Assembly: GCA_964617765.1 (NCBI GenBank)
Contig: CAZTZY010000003.1
Location: 11,422-75,421 of the forward strand
Direction of reading: 5' to 3'
Origin: CAZTZY01 sp964617765
Lineage (GTDB): Bacteria; Pseudomonadota; Gammaproteobacteria; Pseudomonadales; DT-91
Length of the DNA: 64,000 nucleotides
The notes beneath the pieces were generated by a model, which saw only the letters and a list, made by a program, of their open reading frames with translations, was not told the DNA's origin and did no database searches. Of the stretch, positions 7,531-17,316 are shown piece after piece; the stretch's first letter is position 1, and every line of letters begins with the position of its first letter. A program made the translations under genes and the position numbers.

Positions 7531-10040
7531 TGGTTGTAAATAATGGCTCAGCGTATAACGATTTTTATGCCAGGTTAATGCGTCATCCTTTTTTGATCCT
7601 TGTTTTTTTATTGATTACGGCAATAGTATTTGGCAGTAAAATTCCCCAATTACAACTGGATGCGTCAGGCGATTCATTGGTATTGGAAGGTGACAAATCG
7701 TTAGAAACGTATAGAAAAGTCTATAAAGAATATGGCGCTACGGAATTTCTGGTAGTGACTTATCAACCGAAAGAAGACTTGTTTTCTGCATCAACAATAC
7801 AGCATGTGGCTGCACTAAAGGCGGATCTGCAAAAATTGCCCGGAGTGAGTAGTGTTGTTACTTATCTGGATGTGCCACTTTTATATAGCCCCAGAGTTAC
7901 CTTATCGAATTTCAATGAAGGCGTACATTATCTTAATGATGGTACGGTTGATAAGCAGTTGGCGCGTCAGGAATTTTTGCAGAGCCCGATTTATAGCGAA
8001 TTGATCACCAGTAAGAAACAGACCACAACAGCCATACAAATTAACTTGTTGGCAGATGAAAAATTGCGTGATTTGCGCATAAAAAGAGATGATCTAAAAG
8101 CTGTTAAAGATCGTTCTGCTGAGCAGGATCATGAACTTGATTTACTAGAAAAGACCTATGACAAAGAGCGGGTTGAAAGAAATCGGCTGGAGAAAAAACT
8201 AGTCATTGATGTCAGGGCAGTGCTGCAATTATATCGGCATCATGCGCAGATTTTTCTGGGTGGATTGCCGATGATTTTGAGTGATATGCTCGATTATGTG
8301 CAAAGTGATATGGCGGTTTTTGGTACGGCAATCGGACTTTTTATTATCCTGACCCTGATACTGATATTCCGCTCTCCGCGATGGGTTGTCTTGCCATTGG
8401 CTACCTGTGGTTTAACCTGCATATATATGTTAGGTGGGGTTGCCTGGCTGGGTGTGAAGCTTACCGTCATATCGGCTAACTTTATTGCTTTACTGCTGAT
8501 TATTGCCCTCTCTATTACTATTCATATTGTGGTCAGTTTTATTGAGTCGGAAAAAGAAGAACCTGATATGGATCAGTTTCAGTTAGTTATGAAAACTGTC
8601 CATCATATGTTCAAGCCCTGTGTTTACACTACGCTAACCACAATGGTGGCATTTCTATCGTTAGTACTTAGTGGTATTCGGCCTGTGATTGATTTTGGCT
8701 GGATGATGACCATTGCTGTGGGTTTGTCATTAGTGATTGGATTTTTCCTGTTACCCGCCGGCCTGTTGTTGTTGCCAAGGGAGTTTATTGGCAATGATGA
8801 TAAATTGACACGCAATGTTACGAGTATATTCGCCCGATTTACCCATCTGCACGGCAAATTATTAATGCTTATAAGTGCAATGATTTTTGTTTTTAGCATC
8901 TGGGGTATTTTTCAATTAAAAGTCGAAAACCGGTTTATTGATTACTTCGATGAAAGTACCGAAATTTATCAAGGGATGTTGCAGATAGATGCCGAATTGG
9001 GAGGAACTTTGCCACTAGACATTGTTATCTATCATAAGCCCGTTGCGCCTGCGCCTAAAATTGTGAAAGCCGCAGAAGTCGTTGATGATGATTTTGATGA
9101 CGTGTTTGCTGAAGATGAAGGGGATGATTTTGCTTCTGGTCAATCGACACCTTATGCAATGAGTTATTGGTTTTCAAGGCGGGGAATGCAGGAAATTAAA
9201 AAGGTTCATGATTACATTGATAAGATCGATTCAACAGGGAAAGTGCTCTCGTTGGCAACATTGTACAGCGTATTAAATGATGTTACTGAAGGCGCTGTAG
9301 ATGATGTGCAGCTGGCACTCATCAAAAAGAATTTGTCGAATGATATAGATTCAGTGTTAGTGAAGCCATATTTGTCAGCTGATGGATCGCAAACGCGTAT
9401 TACGGTTCGAGTAAAAGAAACCAGTAAAAGCCTGAACAGGTCGCAAATGATCAAGGATATCAATCATTTTATGACCAGTGAAATGGGTTATAAAAAAGAG
9501 GACTATGAGTTAACCGGTATGATGGTGATGTATAACAATATGTTGCAAAGCCTTTTCAGTTCGCAAATTGTTTCGTTAGGTGCTGTGTTTATTGCCATTA
9601 TGTTGATGTTTGTTGTGTTGTTTCGATCGGTTAAAGTTTCTGTGATTGCCATTACCCCCAATATATTGGCAGCGTTATTTGTATTGGGATGTATGGGCTG
9701 GTTTGGCATTCCCCTGGATATGATGAGCATCATGATAGCCGGCATTACCGTCGGCATTGGAGTCGATGACACTATTCATTATATCCATCGTTTTGAAAAA
9801 GAATTCCTGAAAGATCGTGATTATATAGCCACCATGTATCGTTGCCATGCCAGCATAGGTATGGCTATGGTTTATACCTCGGTGGTTATTATTGCCGGAT
9901 TTTCGATATTAACCCTGTCGAATTTTACTCCAAGCATCTATTTTGGTTTGTTGACGGGTTTGGCGATGTTTGCAGCATTATTAGGGGCATTATCCTTATT
10001 GCCGCAGCTGTTAATACTCATTAAGCCATTTGGTAAATAA
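7527..10040 (+). CDS. RND/MMPL-superfamily exporter (predicted lipid or hydrophobe transporter)
   Basis: An 837-residue inner-membrane protein of the COG1033 'predicted exporter' type, the superfamily of HpnN, MmpL and eukaryotic NPC1/Patched. One N-terminal membrane helix (about 18-36), a large periplasmic domain, a five-helix bundle (about 262-415), then a repeat of the pattern (helix near 440, second periplasmic domain, bundle about 690-835). The conserved GVDDTIHYIHRF in the second half is the usual proton-relay/substrate region. A strongly acidic insert rich in Asp, Glu and Ala sits about residues 516-542 in the second periplasmic domain. No membrane-fusion partner is adjacent; two giant lipoproteins lie just downstream. 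Cargo is unknown. Confidence 0.88.
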   Translation: MMVVNNGSAYNDFYARLMRHPFLILVFLLITAIVFGSKIPQLQLDASGDSLVLEGDKSLETYRKVYKEYGATEFLVVTYQPKEDLFSASTIQHVAALKADLQKLPGVSSVVTYLDVPLLYSPRVTLSNFNEGVHYLNDGTVDKQLARQEFLQSPIYSELITSKKQTTTAIQINLLADEKLRDLRIKRDDLKAVKDRSAEQDHELDLLEKTYDKERVERNRLEKKLVIDVRAVLQLYRHHAQIFLGGLPMILSDMLDYVQSDMAVFGTAIGLFIILTLILIFRSPRWVVLPLATCGLTCIYMLGGVAWLGVKLTVISANFIALLLIIALSITIHIVVSFIESEKEEPDMDQFQLVMKTVHHMFKPCVYTTLTTMVAFLSLVLSGIRPVIDFGWMMTIAVGLSLVIGFFLLPAGLLLLPREFIGNDDKLTRNVTSIFARFTHLHGKLLMLISAMIFVFSIWGIFQLKVENRFIDYFDESTEIYQGMLQIDAELGGTLPLDIVIYHKPVAPAPKIVKAAEVVDDDFDDVFAEDEGDDFASGQSTPYAMSYWFSRRGMQEIKKVHDYIDKIDSTGKVLSLATLYSVLNDVTEGAVDDVQLALIKKNLSNDIDSVLVKPYLSADGSQTRITVRVKETSKSLNRSQMIKDINHFMTSEMGYKKEDYELTGMMVMYNNMLQSLFSSQIVSLGAVFIAIMLMFVVLFRSVKVSVIAITPNILAALFVLGCMGWFGIPLDMMSIMIAGITVGIGVDDTIHYIHRFEKEFLKDRDYIATMYRCHASIGMAMVYTSVVIIAGFSILTLSNFTPSIYFGLLTGLAMFAALLGALSLLPQLLILIKPFGK

Positions 10041-10042
10041 AG

Positions 10043-10306
10043 ATGGAATGCCGGGCTGGTTGCGGTGCCTGCTGTATCGCACCATCTATTTCACAACCCT
10101 ATTATGCAATGCCACAAGGGAAAAAGGCCGGTGAGCGATGCATTCACCTAAACGTCGACAATCTGTGCGATCTGTTTGGCGATCCCCGGCGCCCGCAATG
10201 TTGTTCGATTTTCCAGGCTGAAGAGTGGGTGTGTGGTGATAATTATGAAGAGGCGCTCTTGAAATTGACTGAGTTAGAGCGCATTACATCTACTACAAAG
10301 ACATAA
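10043..10306 (+). CDS. YkgJ-type cysteine-cluster protein (UPF0153)
   Basis: An 87-residue protein with eight cysteines arranged as CRAGCGACC at the N-terminus, then ERCIHL, NLCDLF and PQCCSIF, the pattern of the YkgJ/UPF0153 family thought to bind zinc or iron. The biochemical role of the family is not established. It starts 2 bp after the RND transporter stop and so is surely cotranscribed with it; the pairing may be functional or merely positional. Confidence 0.85.
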   Translation: MECRAGCGACCIAPSISQPYYAMPQGKKAGERCIHLNVDNLCDLFGDPRRPQCCSIFQAEEWVCGDNYEEALLKLTELERITSTTKT

Positions 10307-10520
10307 ATCAGGATTGTTATAGGCGTTTTGAGTAGTTGTGTGAAGTTGAGTGTAAGAGTGTTTGCCAAGTACCGAGGAGGCAGCCTATTGGCCCGACAGT
10401 CGAAAATTGAGGTTTTTGTCGTGTACCCACGTTTCTTCTTCTGGTCTTTTCGGTTATATTTCGAATAAGTTTAATAATAATCAAAAGAGTGCTTATTCAA
10501 TGCAATAGCACTCGGGAAAA

Positions 10521-13022
10521 GTGAAAATTATGTTGTTGTCCGTCATTTATTCATTCAAAAGACATTCATTGATTAGCCTGTTATTGGCATCTGCAATATC
10601 CATTACTGCTTGCGGCGGCGGTGGCGGTGGCGGTGGCGGTGGCGGCTTCCCTAAAAAAGTGTCTGTTGAATTCCCTCTTGATGAGGGAACTATCGACGAT
10701 GCTTCAGCTGATTTTGAAATTGCTTTCGCCGACAGTGTGACCAATGCATCCAGTCTGGAAGTTATCCTCAACTCGGTTGATGTCACTGCAATGTTTACAC
10801 CTTCTACAGGTACGGCCAACAGAACGGCTACTATTTATTCATTAACCGGTATCCTTGAAGAAGGTGCAGATAACTGTCTTACCGTGAAAATGTCTGGCAG
10901 CCAGAACTCTGGTGTATGTTTTACTTATGATGCAAAGCCTGAAGTGATTTTAACCTCGTTGACAGGCACCGGCCCATTCACTGCCAACGGCGCAACGCGT
11001 GTGGCGACTCTCGCTTCAGTAACCCTTAATAGTATTCTTGCTGATAGTATTACCTTGCCAGCTCCCACTGCCCATGCTTTTGCAAGAGCCTTTGATACCA
11101 TGCCACCATTACGGTCAGGTGCATCAAGCATTGTAGACACATCTGATTTTGATATTATTGCCACAGATGCTGACGGTGATACTGAAACTACCCAGTTTGT
11201 TGTACCTAAAACGACCATCAAATACGGTGCAGCAATACAGATGAATAACTCAGCCTTTAATGTGATCGAGAAGTGGGTGGGTGAGTTGATGGAGAATGAG
11301 TTGAATGCAGCATTCACTGAATTTGTAGCAAATCCACATGCGGATATCGCGGATGCCAGTTCAGCTTATGACGATACTGGACTTACAGCAATATTGGAAA
11401 TTGGAGATGGTGGCGTATCTAATACGGATTGCCAATTTGTAAACTTTGTTTCTGGCGTAACAGAAGATGACTGTAAATTATTTGTCAGCAAAGTTGAAAA
11501 TACGGGTGCGGTAACTACCAATGTTACGGTACTGGATTCAGGTTCAAGCAGTGATGATACCTTTCCTCTGGAAGTCGCAGTAAGTTTTGAACAGCTCAAC
11601 GTAACGATTGATAATCCGGCTTTTGATGGGCTTTTGAATTATACCGGCGCATTAATTTCAACCTTGCAGTTTGGGGCAGGTGCTAATCCTGATGTGGTAT
11701 TTACTGTTGTCGTTAATGTTTCCAAAACGACCGGTAAAATTATGGACTTCTCATTACCTGTATCACCCTATAGTCTTGATTTAGGAACCGCTACAGCGGT
11801 AAACAGTAGTTGTAATATTTGTGGTGGAAAAACAGCCGGTCAAATGAACGGAACATTGAGTGGAGTGGGTACCGGTGCGGTAGGTACATTGGAAACGCAA
11901 GTTGTTGCTGAGTTGGTAACCAGATTAACACCTGATCTTGAAGCGGCATTAGCGGATGCGTCAGTATCGAATACCACGCTGATCTACCCGGTAAAAAATA
12001 CACTGGATGTACAAGTTAGCAGCCTTAATTTTGCATTTAGCGGGTCTGATGTTACTGAATCGAAACAAGCCAGCACTGTTGTGGGTGGATTTATCGGTTT
12101 GGGTGGAAGCACCTATGCAGATGATGATGACTCTGGTGACGCTAATGATACTGCTGCATTGGGATCCTATTTTGATCCATTAAATGCCAGCATCATTACC
12201 AGCAAGTTAATGGGTACTTCCGATGACGTTGTCATAGCACTTTCAGAAAACAGCCTGAACCAATTGTTATTGGCTGTTTATCAATCAAGAGTGTTGAATT
12301 TAAATCAACAGGATTTAAAAATATCTGATTTAGGTACCACGGCAGGCAGTTTGGGTAAACTGATAGTCGATCAGTCAGCGGCTTTTGCTGTGTTAAATTA
12401 CGACCTGGATTATGATGATGACGTCAGCATAATAGTCAGTCTTGAAGCGGTTCCACATGCCAATTTTATCAATGCCGCCACTTCCGGTTTAGAGCTTAAG
12501 CTGTATGCGGTAAGGGTTATTGTGCGTGTCTATCGTGATGGTAGCCCAACGCCAGTAGGCGGCGTGGCTGATACCCTCAATTTGTTGGTTGATGTGAAGG
12601 CATTGGTCAATTACGGTCTGGATTCATCAACTTCATTACCGTTCACATCCATAGATACCGGTAATGTGGTATTGGACGTGCAATCAGTGAGCAGCTTCCA
12701 GAATCTTGTAACAGAAGCTTCTGTGCTGGAAGTTTTCCCTGAGTTTTTAGGAACTTATATTCAGGATAGCATTGCAGTCTTCAATGAACCGGTTATCCAG
12801 AATGTTAATTTGGCAGGATTAGGCCTGTTTGATATATCTGCCTGGCTGGTATTACAAGACTTGACTGTCGATGCGCAGGAAGAGTTTATAAAATTATCAG
12901 CGACAGTAGTTGATGTTGAGCCAACATTGCCTGAAAAAGGTATATTCCGACTCAATATTACTGACACTACATGCGATGTGGTGACGCCGCCTGTGGAATG
13001 CCCTAATTATGTGGCACCCTGA
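10521..13022 (+). CDS. Giant polyglycine lipoprotein with TULIP/BPI-like region
   Basis: An 833-residue exported lipoprotein. A hydrophobic signal ends in a lipobox SITAC (Cys31), followed directly by eleven glycines (32-42), a flexible linker common after the lipidated Cys in gammaproteobacteria. Next comes an Ig-like strand pattern with LNSVDVTAMF. About residues 573-598 reads LSENSLNQLLLAVYQSRVL, and near 645 a GLELKLYAVRV strand; this order matches what I know of the C-terminal barrel of BPI/LBP (TULIP) lipid-binding proteins. That is inference from pattern. A paralogue follows. GTG 10521 or ATG 10530 may be the start. It probably stands at the outer membrane. Confidence 0.75.
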   Translation: MKIMLLSVIYSFKRHSLISLLLASAISITACGGGGGGGGGGGFPKKVSVEFPLDEGTIDDASADFEIAFADSVTNASSLEVILNSVDVTAMFTPSTGTANRTATIYSLTGILEEGADNCLTVKMSGSQNSGVCFTYDAKPEVILTSLTGTGPFTANGATRVATLASVTLNSILADSITLPAPTAHAFARAFDTMPPLRSGASSIVDTSDFDIIATDADGDTETTQFVVPKTTIKYGAAIQMNNSAFNVIEKWVGELMENELNAAFTEFVANPHADIADASSAYDDTGLTAILEIGDGGVSNTDCQFVNFVSGVTEDDCKLFVSKVENTGAVTTNVTVLDSGSSSDDTFPLEVAVSFEQLNVTIDNPAFDGLLNYTGALISTLQFGAGANPDVVFTVVVNVSKTTGKIMDFSLPVSPYSLDLGTATAVNSSCNICGGKTAGQMNGTLSGVGTGAVGTLETQVVAELVTRLTPDLEAALADASVSNTTLIYPVKNTLDVQVSSLNFAFSGSDVTESKQASTVVGGFIGLGGSTYADDDDSGDANDTAALGSYFDPLNASIITSKLMGTSDDVVIALSENSLNQLLLAVYQSRVLNLNQQDLKISDLGTTAGSLGKLIVDQSAAFAVLNYDLDYDDDVSIIVSLEAVPHANFINAATSGLELKLYAVRVIVRVYRDGSPTPVGGVADTLNLLVDVKALVNYGLDSSTSLPFTSIDTGNVVLDVQSVSSFQNLVTEASVLEVFPEFLGTYIQDSIAVFNEPVIQNVNLAGLGLFDISAWLVLQDLTVDAQEEFIKLSATVVDVEPTLPEKGIFRLNITDTTCDVVTPPVECPNYVAP

Positions 13023-13071
13023 TAAATAGCCAACGCTTTTTTTTACCTGAAAAAGTAGCTATATTGAAAAG

Positions 13072-13102
13072 CTTGGCTCTTGAAAGAGAGCTAGGTTTTT
13101 TT
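13072..13102 (+). terminator. Rho-independent terminator after the first giant lipoprotein
   Basis: CTTGGCTCT (13072-13080) pairs with AGAGCTAGG (13087-13095), with two G-U pairs and a six-base loop, then seven T. It separates the two lipoprotein genes, so the second must have its own promoter or depend on readthrough. Confidence 0.75.
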
Positions 13103-13187
13103 CATGTAAGTGATAATGATAATAAATAATAGAAGCCACTGTTTGCTTCATTCGTAAGGCTCTAAGAACCTGAAAAGGGTTGGTAAT

Positions 13188-16037
13188 ATGTTGTTTAAGT
13201 CCAGAATAGTTCCTGTTTTTGTCTTCTCGGCGCTGGCTTTTATAGTCGGTTGTGAAGAGCGCATTGAGCCAGAGACACCGCGGGCAAAATTTAAATTAGT
13301 CACTCCATTACCCGGTTCCAGTGTTTACGACACCAAAGAAAAGAAAATGAAGGTGAAGCACTATGGCCCGGTCAGTAACGCCAATATCATCCTTTATTTA
13401 AACGGCACTGATGTTACCGACAAGTTTATTCCTAATGATAATATTTCAGATACCGTTGTAGCGACAATGGTGAGTACCAGAAACGCGCTTGTGCAAGGCG
13501 ATAACACGCTGGTAGCAGGGCAAATGTTATTAGATGTTAATGATTTACCTGTTCCTGATGTCAATGGGCGACCGACACTTGTGGCGTCTAAAACCTTCAC
13601 CTTCTTTTTAGACAGTATTCCTCCGCGCATTACTGTAGACAGTGTCGTGCCTTCTGTTGCTAACGGAGATGGCTCTCCTGCTACAGGATCAACCATTGCT
13701 GTTGAAGGTGATCTGGTCGATGTTTCCCCGATAGCCAGTTTGCAGTTTACTGCACCAGGTGGAGCCGTGATATTGACTCCCACGACTAATGACCCTGTTG
13801 GAAATAACCAGTTTAACAATACAACAAAAACGTACCGCGCTCTTTTGCCGAATTATCCGGATACGGGTGTCGCGATAAATTCGCCGCATTTTACCTATAC
13901 CATTACCGATGTTCCCGAACAAACACGCACTGAGCAATTTATGGCATCAGGTACGTATATCGCGCGCCAAAAAGCATTACAAATCAATGATCCATTGTTC
14001 TTGAATGTGACACCCATGTTGAATGGCATGATCGTCAATGCCTTTAATTTACTGGATAACTCTTCGACAAACATTTTTGGCGTGGGCGAGCCAGTTTATG
14101 ATGATATTTTTGATCCGTTTGTATCAACTAACCCGAGGGTGCTAGGTGCTAAACGTGCACCATTGCCGGGTGAAAAGATGAAGAATCCACGACTGTATTC
14201 TACCTTTGCAGCAAATAATATAACTATCACAAGCACAGGTACTGGTTGTGTTTTCCCTTCTCCGGTTATTGATAACGTTGAGGAATGTCGTCCTTCAGCT
14301 TATACAGGTGTCCATGTTTATATATTCCCGGCTGATAGCGCCCAGTGTAGCGGATTGTTATTTAATCCGGGTGCAGGGGTAACGGATTGTATTGTTTATA
14401 TTAAAAATATTGACATTGATACACCGGCAGTTGATATCGAATTTGATGAAAAAAATGATAATTTGTTGGCCAATCTATCATTGTGGTTTAAGGATTTTAC
14501 AGCAGATGTTGAAGTTGCCGGCGTAAGAAATGATGGACCTCCATTTTTTGGGGAGCCAGATAGTTACACGTATTTAGGGGGTTTAAAAGGCAGGATAGTC
14601 ATGTCTAAATTTACTGTCGAAACCGATGTCAGGGTTTACCCGGACAGTAATTTTACCCTGGGTTATGAGCGGGTTAATCCTCTCCGTCTAGAATTGACTG
14701 ATTTATTAAAAGTACCTGCAGTGACGGGTAATTGTGATATTTGCACAAAATATATTTCAGGATTTGCATTATTGTATTTGGCATTAGGTTCAGATTTGAA
14801 TAATAACGACCTGACAGATAAAAAAGAGTTGATGGATATGATTAGTCGCTCTATTGAAAATAAAGTGGGTCCTATGATTGATTCCGCTTTGGCCATGTTG
14901 CCCATGAATGCGACAACCATAAAATTAAATCCACCCTTAAATAATAAACAAATTAATCGTAATTCTTCAGCAGTAACCGCTTATGCGGTGTATAACAATA
15001 ACCCGCATTTTGTTTTTAATGGTTACGATTATGTGTCTCCGGCATTTTATTCACCATCCTATACTGCCGTTAATGGTGGATTAGGTTCTGCGTTTGCACC
15101 GCAGGGTGATTATTATAAGAATCTGATGCCATTCATTCATGGCTGGGGTATTACTATTGCGGGCGTCAAAAATCTTCTGGATGTATCTTTTGCAATACCT
15201 TCAAATACCATTAATCAGTGGTTATTGACTAATCATCAGTCGGGGATGTTTGATGATTTTGATCTGGCTTTAACCGGTGCTGACTTTTCATCAGGGAGCT
15301 TTAATGTAGATCCGGCAGATCAGCTGAGTTTTACATTACATACCAATGAAGCCCCTTCGGTCTATTTTACGAGCCAGGATACCAAGGCAGGACAAGTTTG
15401 TGTGTTAGGTAAATGCATTACCAATGAAGCTCACCCTGCTTCCATCAAATTGGTGGTTAATGATCTGGATATACAATTGGATAATGTCACTGATGCAGTT
15501 GCGTTGGTTGATGCCAATATTGATATGGAAATGGAAGTTGCAATTACTGCTGTCGACGGGTTGCCAAAGATTACCTTGATAGAAAACACCACCGTTGTCA
15601 GGGTAAATAGCTACACACAGCCAGTTGATCCTTTTGTGACAAACTCAGTGCTGTCGACTGTAATTGGAGATGGTCTGGAATCGTTTATGACATCACCATC
15701 CTTTCAAGCTTTAATTGGCTCGCAAACTATTCCAATTTCAATTAATAGCTTGCCTGGCATTGGTGGCAGTGATGATATATCCAGTGGAGCTGCTGATTGT
15801 GATAACCCGACGTCTACACCGGGTAATATTTGTATGAATGGAATGCAAATACCCTATGCCTCGGTATTGGTTGGTCAGGTAAATGTTATTCCAGCAGACA
15901 TTGGTATGTTATTCCGTTGGTTAACCATCGAGAGAGATGGGAGCTATCTGTCAGTAGGTCTTGATTTCAGAAATACTGCGGGTACATGGCCAGGGATTGC
16001 ACCGGCTGAGAATTTTATCACCTGGCAAATTCACTAA
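13188..16037 (+). CDS. Giant lipoprotein, paralogue of the preceding one
   Basis: A 949-residue lipoprotein with a clear signal and lipobox FIVGC (Cys22). It shares the layout of its neighbour: an early Ig-like segment with LNGTDVTDKF (compare LNSVDVTAMF upstream), a Cys pair NCDICTKY (compare CNICGGKT), and about residue 666 IPSNTINQWLLTNHQSGMF (compare LSENSLNQLLLAVYQ). The shared order of these marks supports gene duplication with long divergence. The last mark again resembles the start of the BPI/TULIP C-terminal domain, so lipid binding is a reasonable guess, not shown. It likely sits on the outer membrane or faces the periplasm. Confidence 0.75.
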   Translation: MLFKSRIVPVFVFSALAFIVGCEERIEPETPRAKFKLVTPLPGSSVYDTKEKKMKVKHYGPVSNANIILYLNGTDVTDKFIPNDNISDTVVATMVSTRNALVQGDNTLVAGQMLLDVNDLPVPDVNGRPTLVASKTFTFFLDSIPPRITVDSVVPSVANGDGSPATGSTIAVEGDLVDVSPIASLQFTAPGGAVILTPTTNDPVGNNQFNNTTKTYRALLPNYPDTGVAINSPHFTYTITDVPEQTRTEQFMASGTYIARQKALQINDPLFLNVTPMLNGMIVNAFNLLDNSSTNIFGVGEPVYDDIFDPFVSTNPRVLGAKRAPLPGEKMKNPRLYSTFAANNITITSTGTGCVFPSPVIDNVEECRPSAYTGVHVYIFPADSAQCSGLLFNPGAGVTDCIVYIKNIDIDTPAVDIEFDEKNDNLLANLSLWFKDFTADVEVAGVRNDGPPFFGEPDSYTYLGGLKGRIVMSKFTVETDVRVYPDSNFTLGYERVNPLRLELTDLLKVPAVTGNCDICTKYISGFALLYLALGSDLNNNDLTDKKELMDMISRSIENKVGPMIDSALAMLPMNATTIKLNPPLNNKQINRNSSAVTAYAVYNNNPHFVFNGYDYVSPAFYSPSYTAVNGGLGSAFAPQGDYYKNLMPFIHGWGITIAGVKNLLDVSFAIPSNTINQWLLTNHQSGMFDDFDLALTGADFSSGSFNVDPADQLSFTLHTNEAPSVYFTSQDTKAGQVCVLGKCITNEAHPASIKLVVNDLDIQLDNVTDAVALVDANIDMEMEVAITAVDGLPKITLIENTTVVRVNSYTQPVDPFVTNSVLSTVIGDGLESFMTSPSFQALIGSQTIPISINSLPGIGGSDDISSGAADCDNPTSTPGNICMNGMQIPYASVLVGQVNVIPADIGMLFRWLTIERDGSYLSVGLDFRNTAGTWPGIAPAENFITWQIH

Positions 16038-16061
16038 CGCACTAAACTTGCACTCGTAGAT

Positions 16062-16087
16062 AAAAAGGCAGCCTTAGCTGCCTTTTT
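16062..16087. terminator. Bidirectional rho-independent terminator
   Basis: AAAAAGGCAGC and GCTGCCTTTTT form a perfect stem around CTTA. It ends the second giant lipoprotein gene and also contains the stop codon of the small convergent gene. Confidence 0.88.
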
Positions 16088-16280
16088 ACTTTATCAATCG
16101 GCTGTTGGTGATTAAGGCAGGCTTTCTGGCAGAATAAATACAATAGCCACGATCTATCGATTGTAAGGGTTTGGTATTTTTGTAGGCACTCATTTGAGGA
16201 TTTAACGGCTCATCAGCCATAAATGCACAGGTGACAGGTGCAAACGTTGAATAATATTCAAAAGAAATAACGGTATTCAT
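16086..16280 (-). CDS. Small hypothetical protein
   Basis: A 64-residue open frame starting MNTVISFEYYSTF. I do not recognise it. The ATG at 16280 has GGAG nine bases upstream, which supports translation from there rather than from a TTG three codons earlier. It is rich in polar and aromatic residues, with two Cys, and has no clear signal or membrane helix. It is convergent with the giant lipoprotein and ends inside the shared terminator. It could still be spurious. Confidence 0.45.
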   Translation of the reverse strand: MNTVISFEYYSTFAPVTCAFMADEPLNPQMSAYKNTKPLQSIDRGYCIYSARKPALITNSRLIK

Positions 16281-16461
16281 TTTTATCAACTCCGTCTGAG
16301 TTATTGTCTGGGTAGTCTAAATCCTTTTTATGACAAAATTATGTTGCCTTACAAAAAGCATAGCAGCTGATAACATCTTCGCTAGAAAAGAAGCTAATCT
16401 TTTTATAGAACTTGGAGTTCTCCTTTACTACACTTTGCACCTTTAATGGGGAGACGGATTT

Positions 16462-17316
16462 ATGGGACGAGCACTTTCACAATTAATTGCAGATATTGAT
16501 CTTGAAAAAATCGAGATTAATATTTTTCGTGGAAAAACACTGGATGCTGCCAGACAACAGGTTTATGGCGGTCAGGTATTGGCGCAAGCCATGAATGCTG
16601 CTTCAAGAACTGTTGCAACCCCATTGATCCTGCATTCTTTACATGCCTATTTCTTGCGAGAGGGAAGTGATGATATCCCTATTGTTTACGAAGTGGATCG
16701 TATAAGGGATGGTAAAACGTTTACTACTCGCAGAGTGGTCGCCATTCAGCATGGCAGGCCTATTTTCAATGTCAGCTTATCCTATCAACTGGCAGAGGAT
16801 GGCATCATTGAGCATGGCTGTGTCATGCCACTGGTTCAAGGTCCTGAGCAATTGATGAATGATGAAATGTATTACACTGAAATTTTAGGGGGTAACTTGC
16901 AGAAATCCTGGCCCATTGAATATCGTCAGGTAGATCCGGTGAACCCAAAGAAACTGGAAGCCAAATCTTCAACGAGTTATGTGTGGTTCAAAAGTAATGG
17001 GGAGCTAATCAATGATTATCCTTTGCATCAAGAGTTGTTAGCTTATGCATCAGATCATCTTCTTTTACATACGGCTTTACGTCCCCATGGTAAATCGCCT
17101 TGGGGAGGTGGCATAAAAATGGCATCCCTGGATCACTCCATCTGGTTCCATAAGCCTTTTCGTATTGACGATTGGTTGTTATATGAAATGGAAAGTATCG
17201 TTGCCGATGGTGCGCGTGCATTTTGTCGTGGCAGGGTGTTTAACAAGGATGGCCATATAGTTGCCTCAACGACACAAGAAGGCGTTGTACGCGAGGCCAG
17301 GGAGTCAGTGGATTGA
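16462..17316 (+). CDS. tesB: Acyl-CoA thioesterase II
   Basis: Cytoplasmic double-hotdog enzyme that hydrolyses medium- and long-chain acyl-CoA to free acid and CoA. The 284 residues cover both hotdog halves: YGGQVLAQA and HSLHAYFLREG in the first, ASDHLLLHTALRPHG (with the catalytic Asp) and SLDHSIWFH in the second, and VASTTQEG near the end with the conserved Gln. ATG 16462 follows GGGGAGACGG. The stop overlaps the TTG start of mtnA, so the three genes tesB-mtnA-aldolase form one translationally coupled unit. Confidence 0.95.
   Translation: MGRALSQLIADIDLEKIEINIFRGKTLDAARQQVYGGQVLAQAMNAASRTVATPLILHSLHAYFLREGSDDIPIVYEVDRIRDGKTFTTRRVVAIQHGRPIFNVSLSYQLAEDGIIEHGCVMPLVQGPEQLMNDEMYYTEILGGNLQKSWPIEYRQVDPVNPKKLEAKSSTSYVWFKSNGELINDYPLHQELLAYASDHLLLHTALRPHGKSPWGGGIKMASLDHSIWFHKPFRIDDWLLYEMESIVADGARAFCRGRVFNKDGHIVASTTQEGVVREARESVD

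Noticed and set aside
7527..10040. RND gene as HpnN hopanoid transporter
   Set aside because: No hopanoid genes are nearby and the similarity seen is only at superfamily level.
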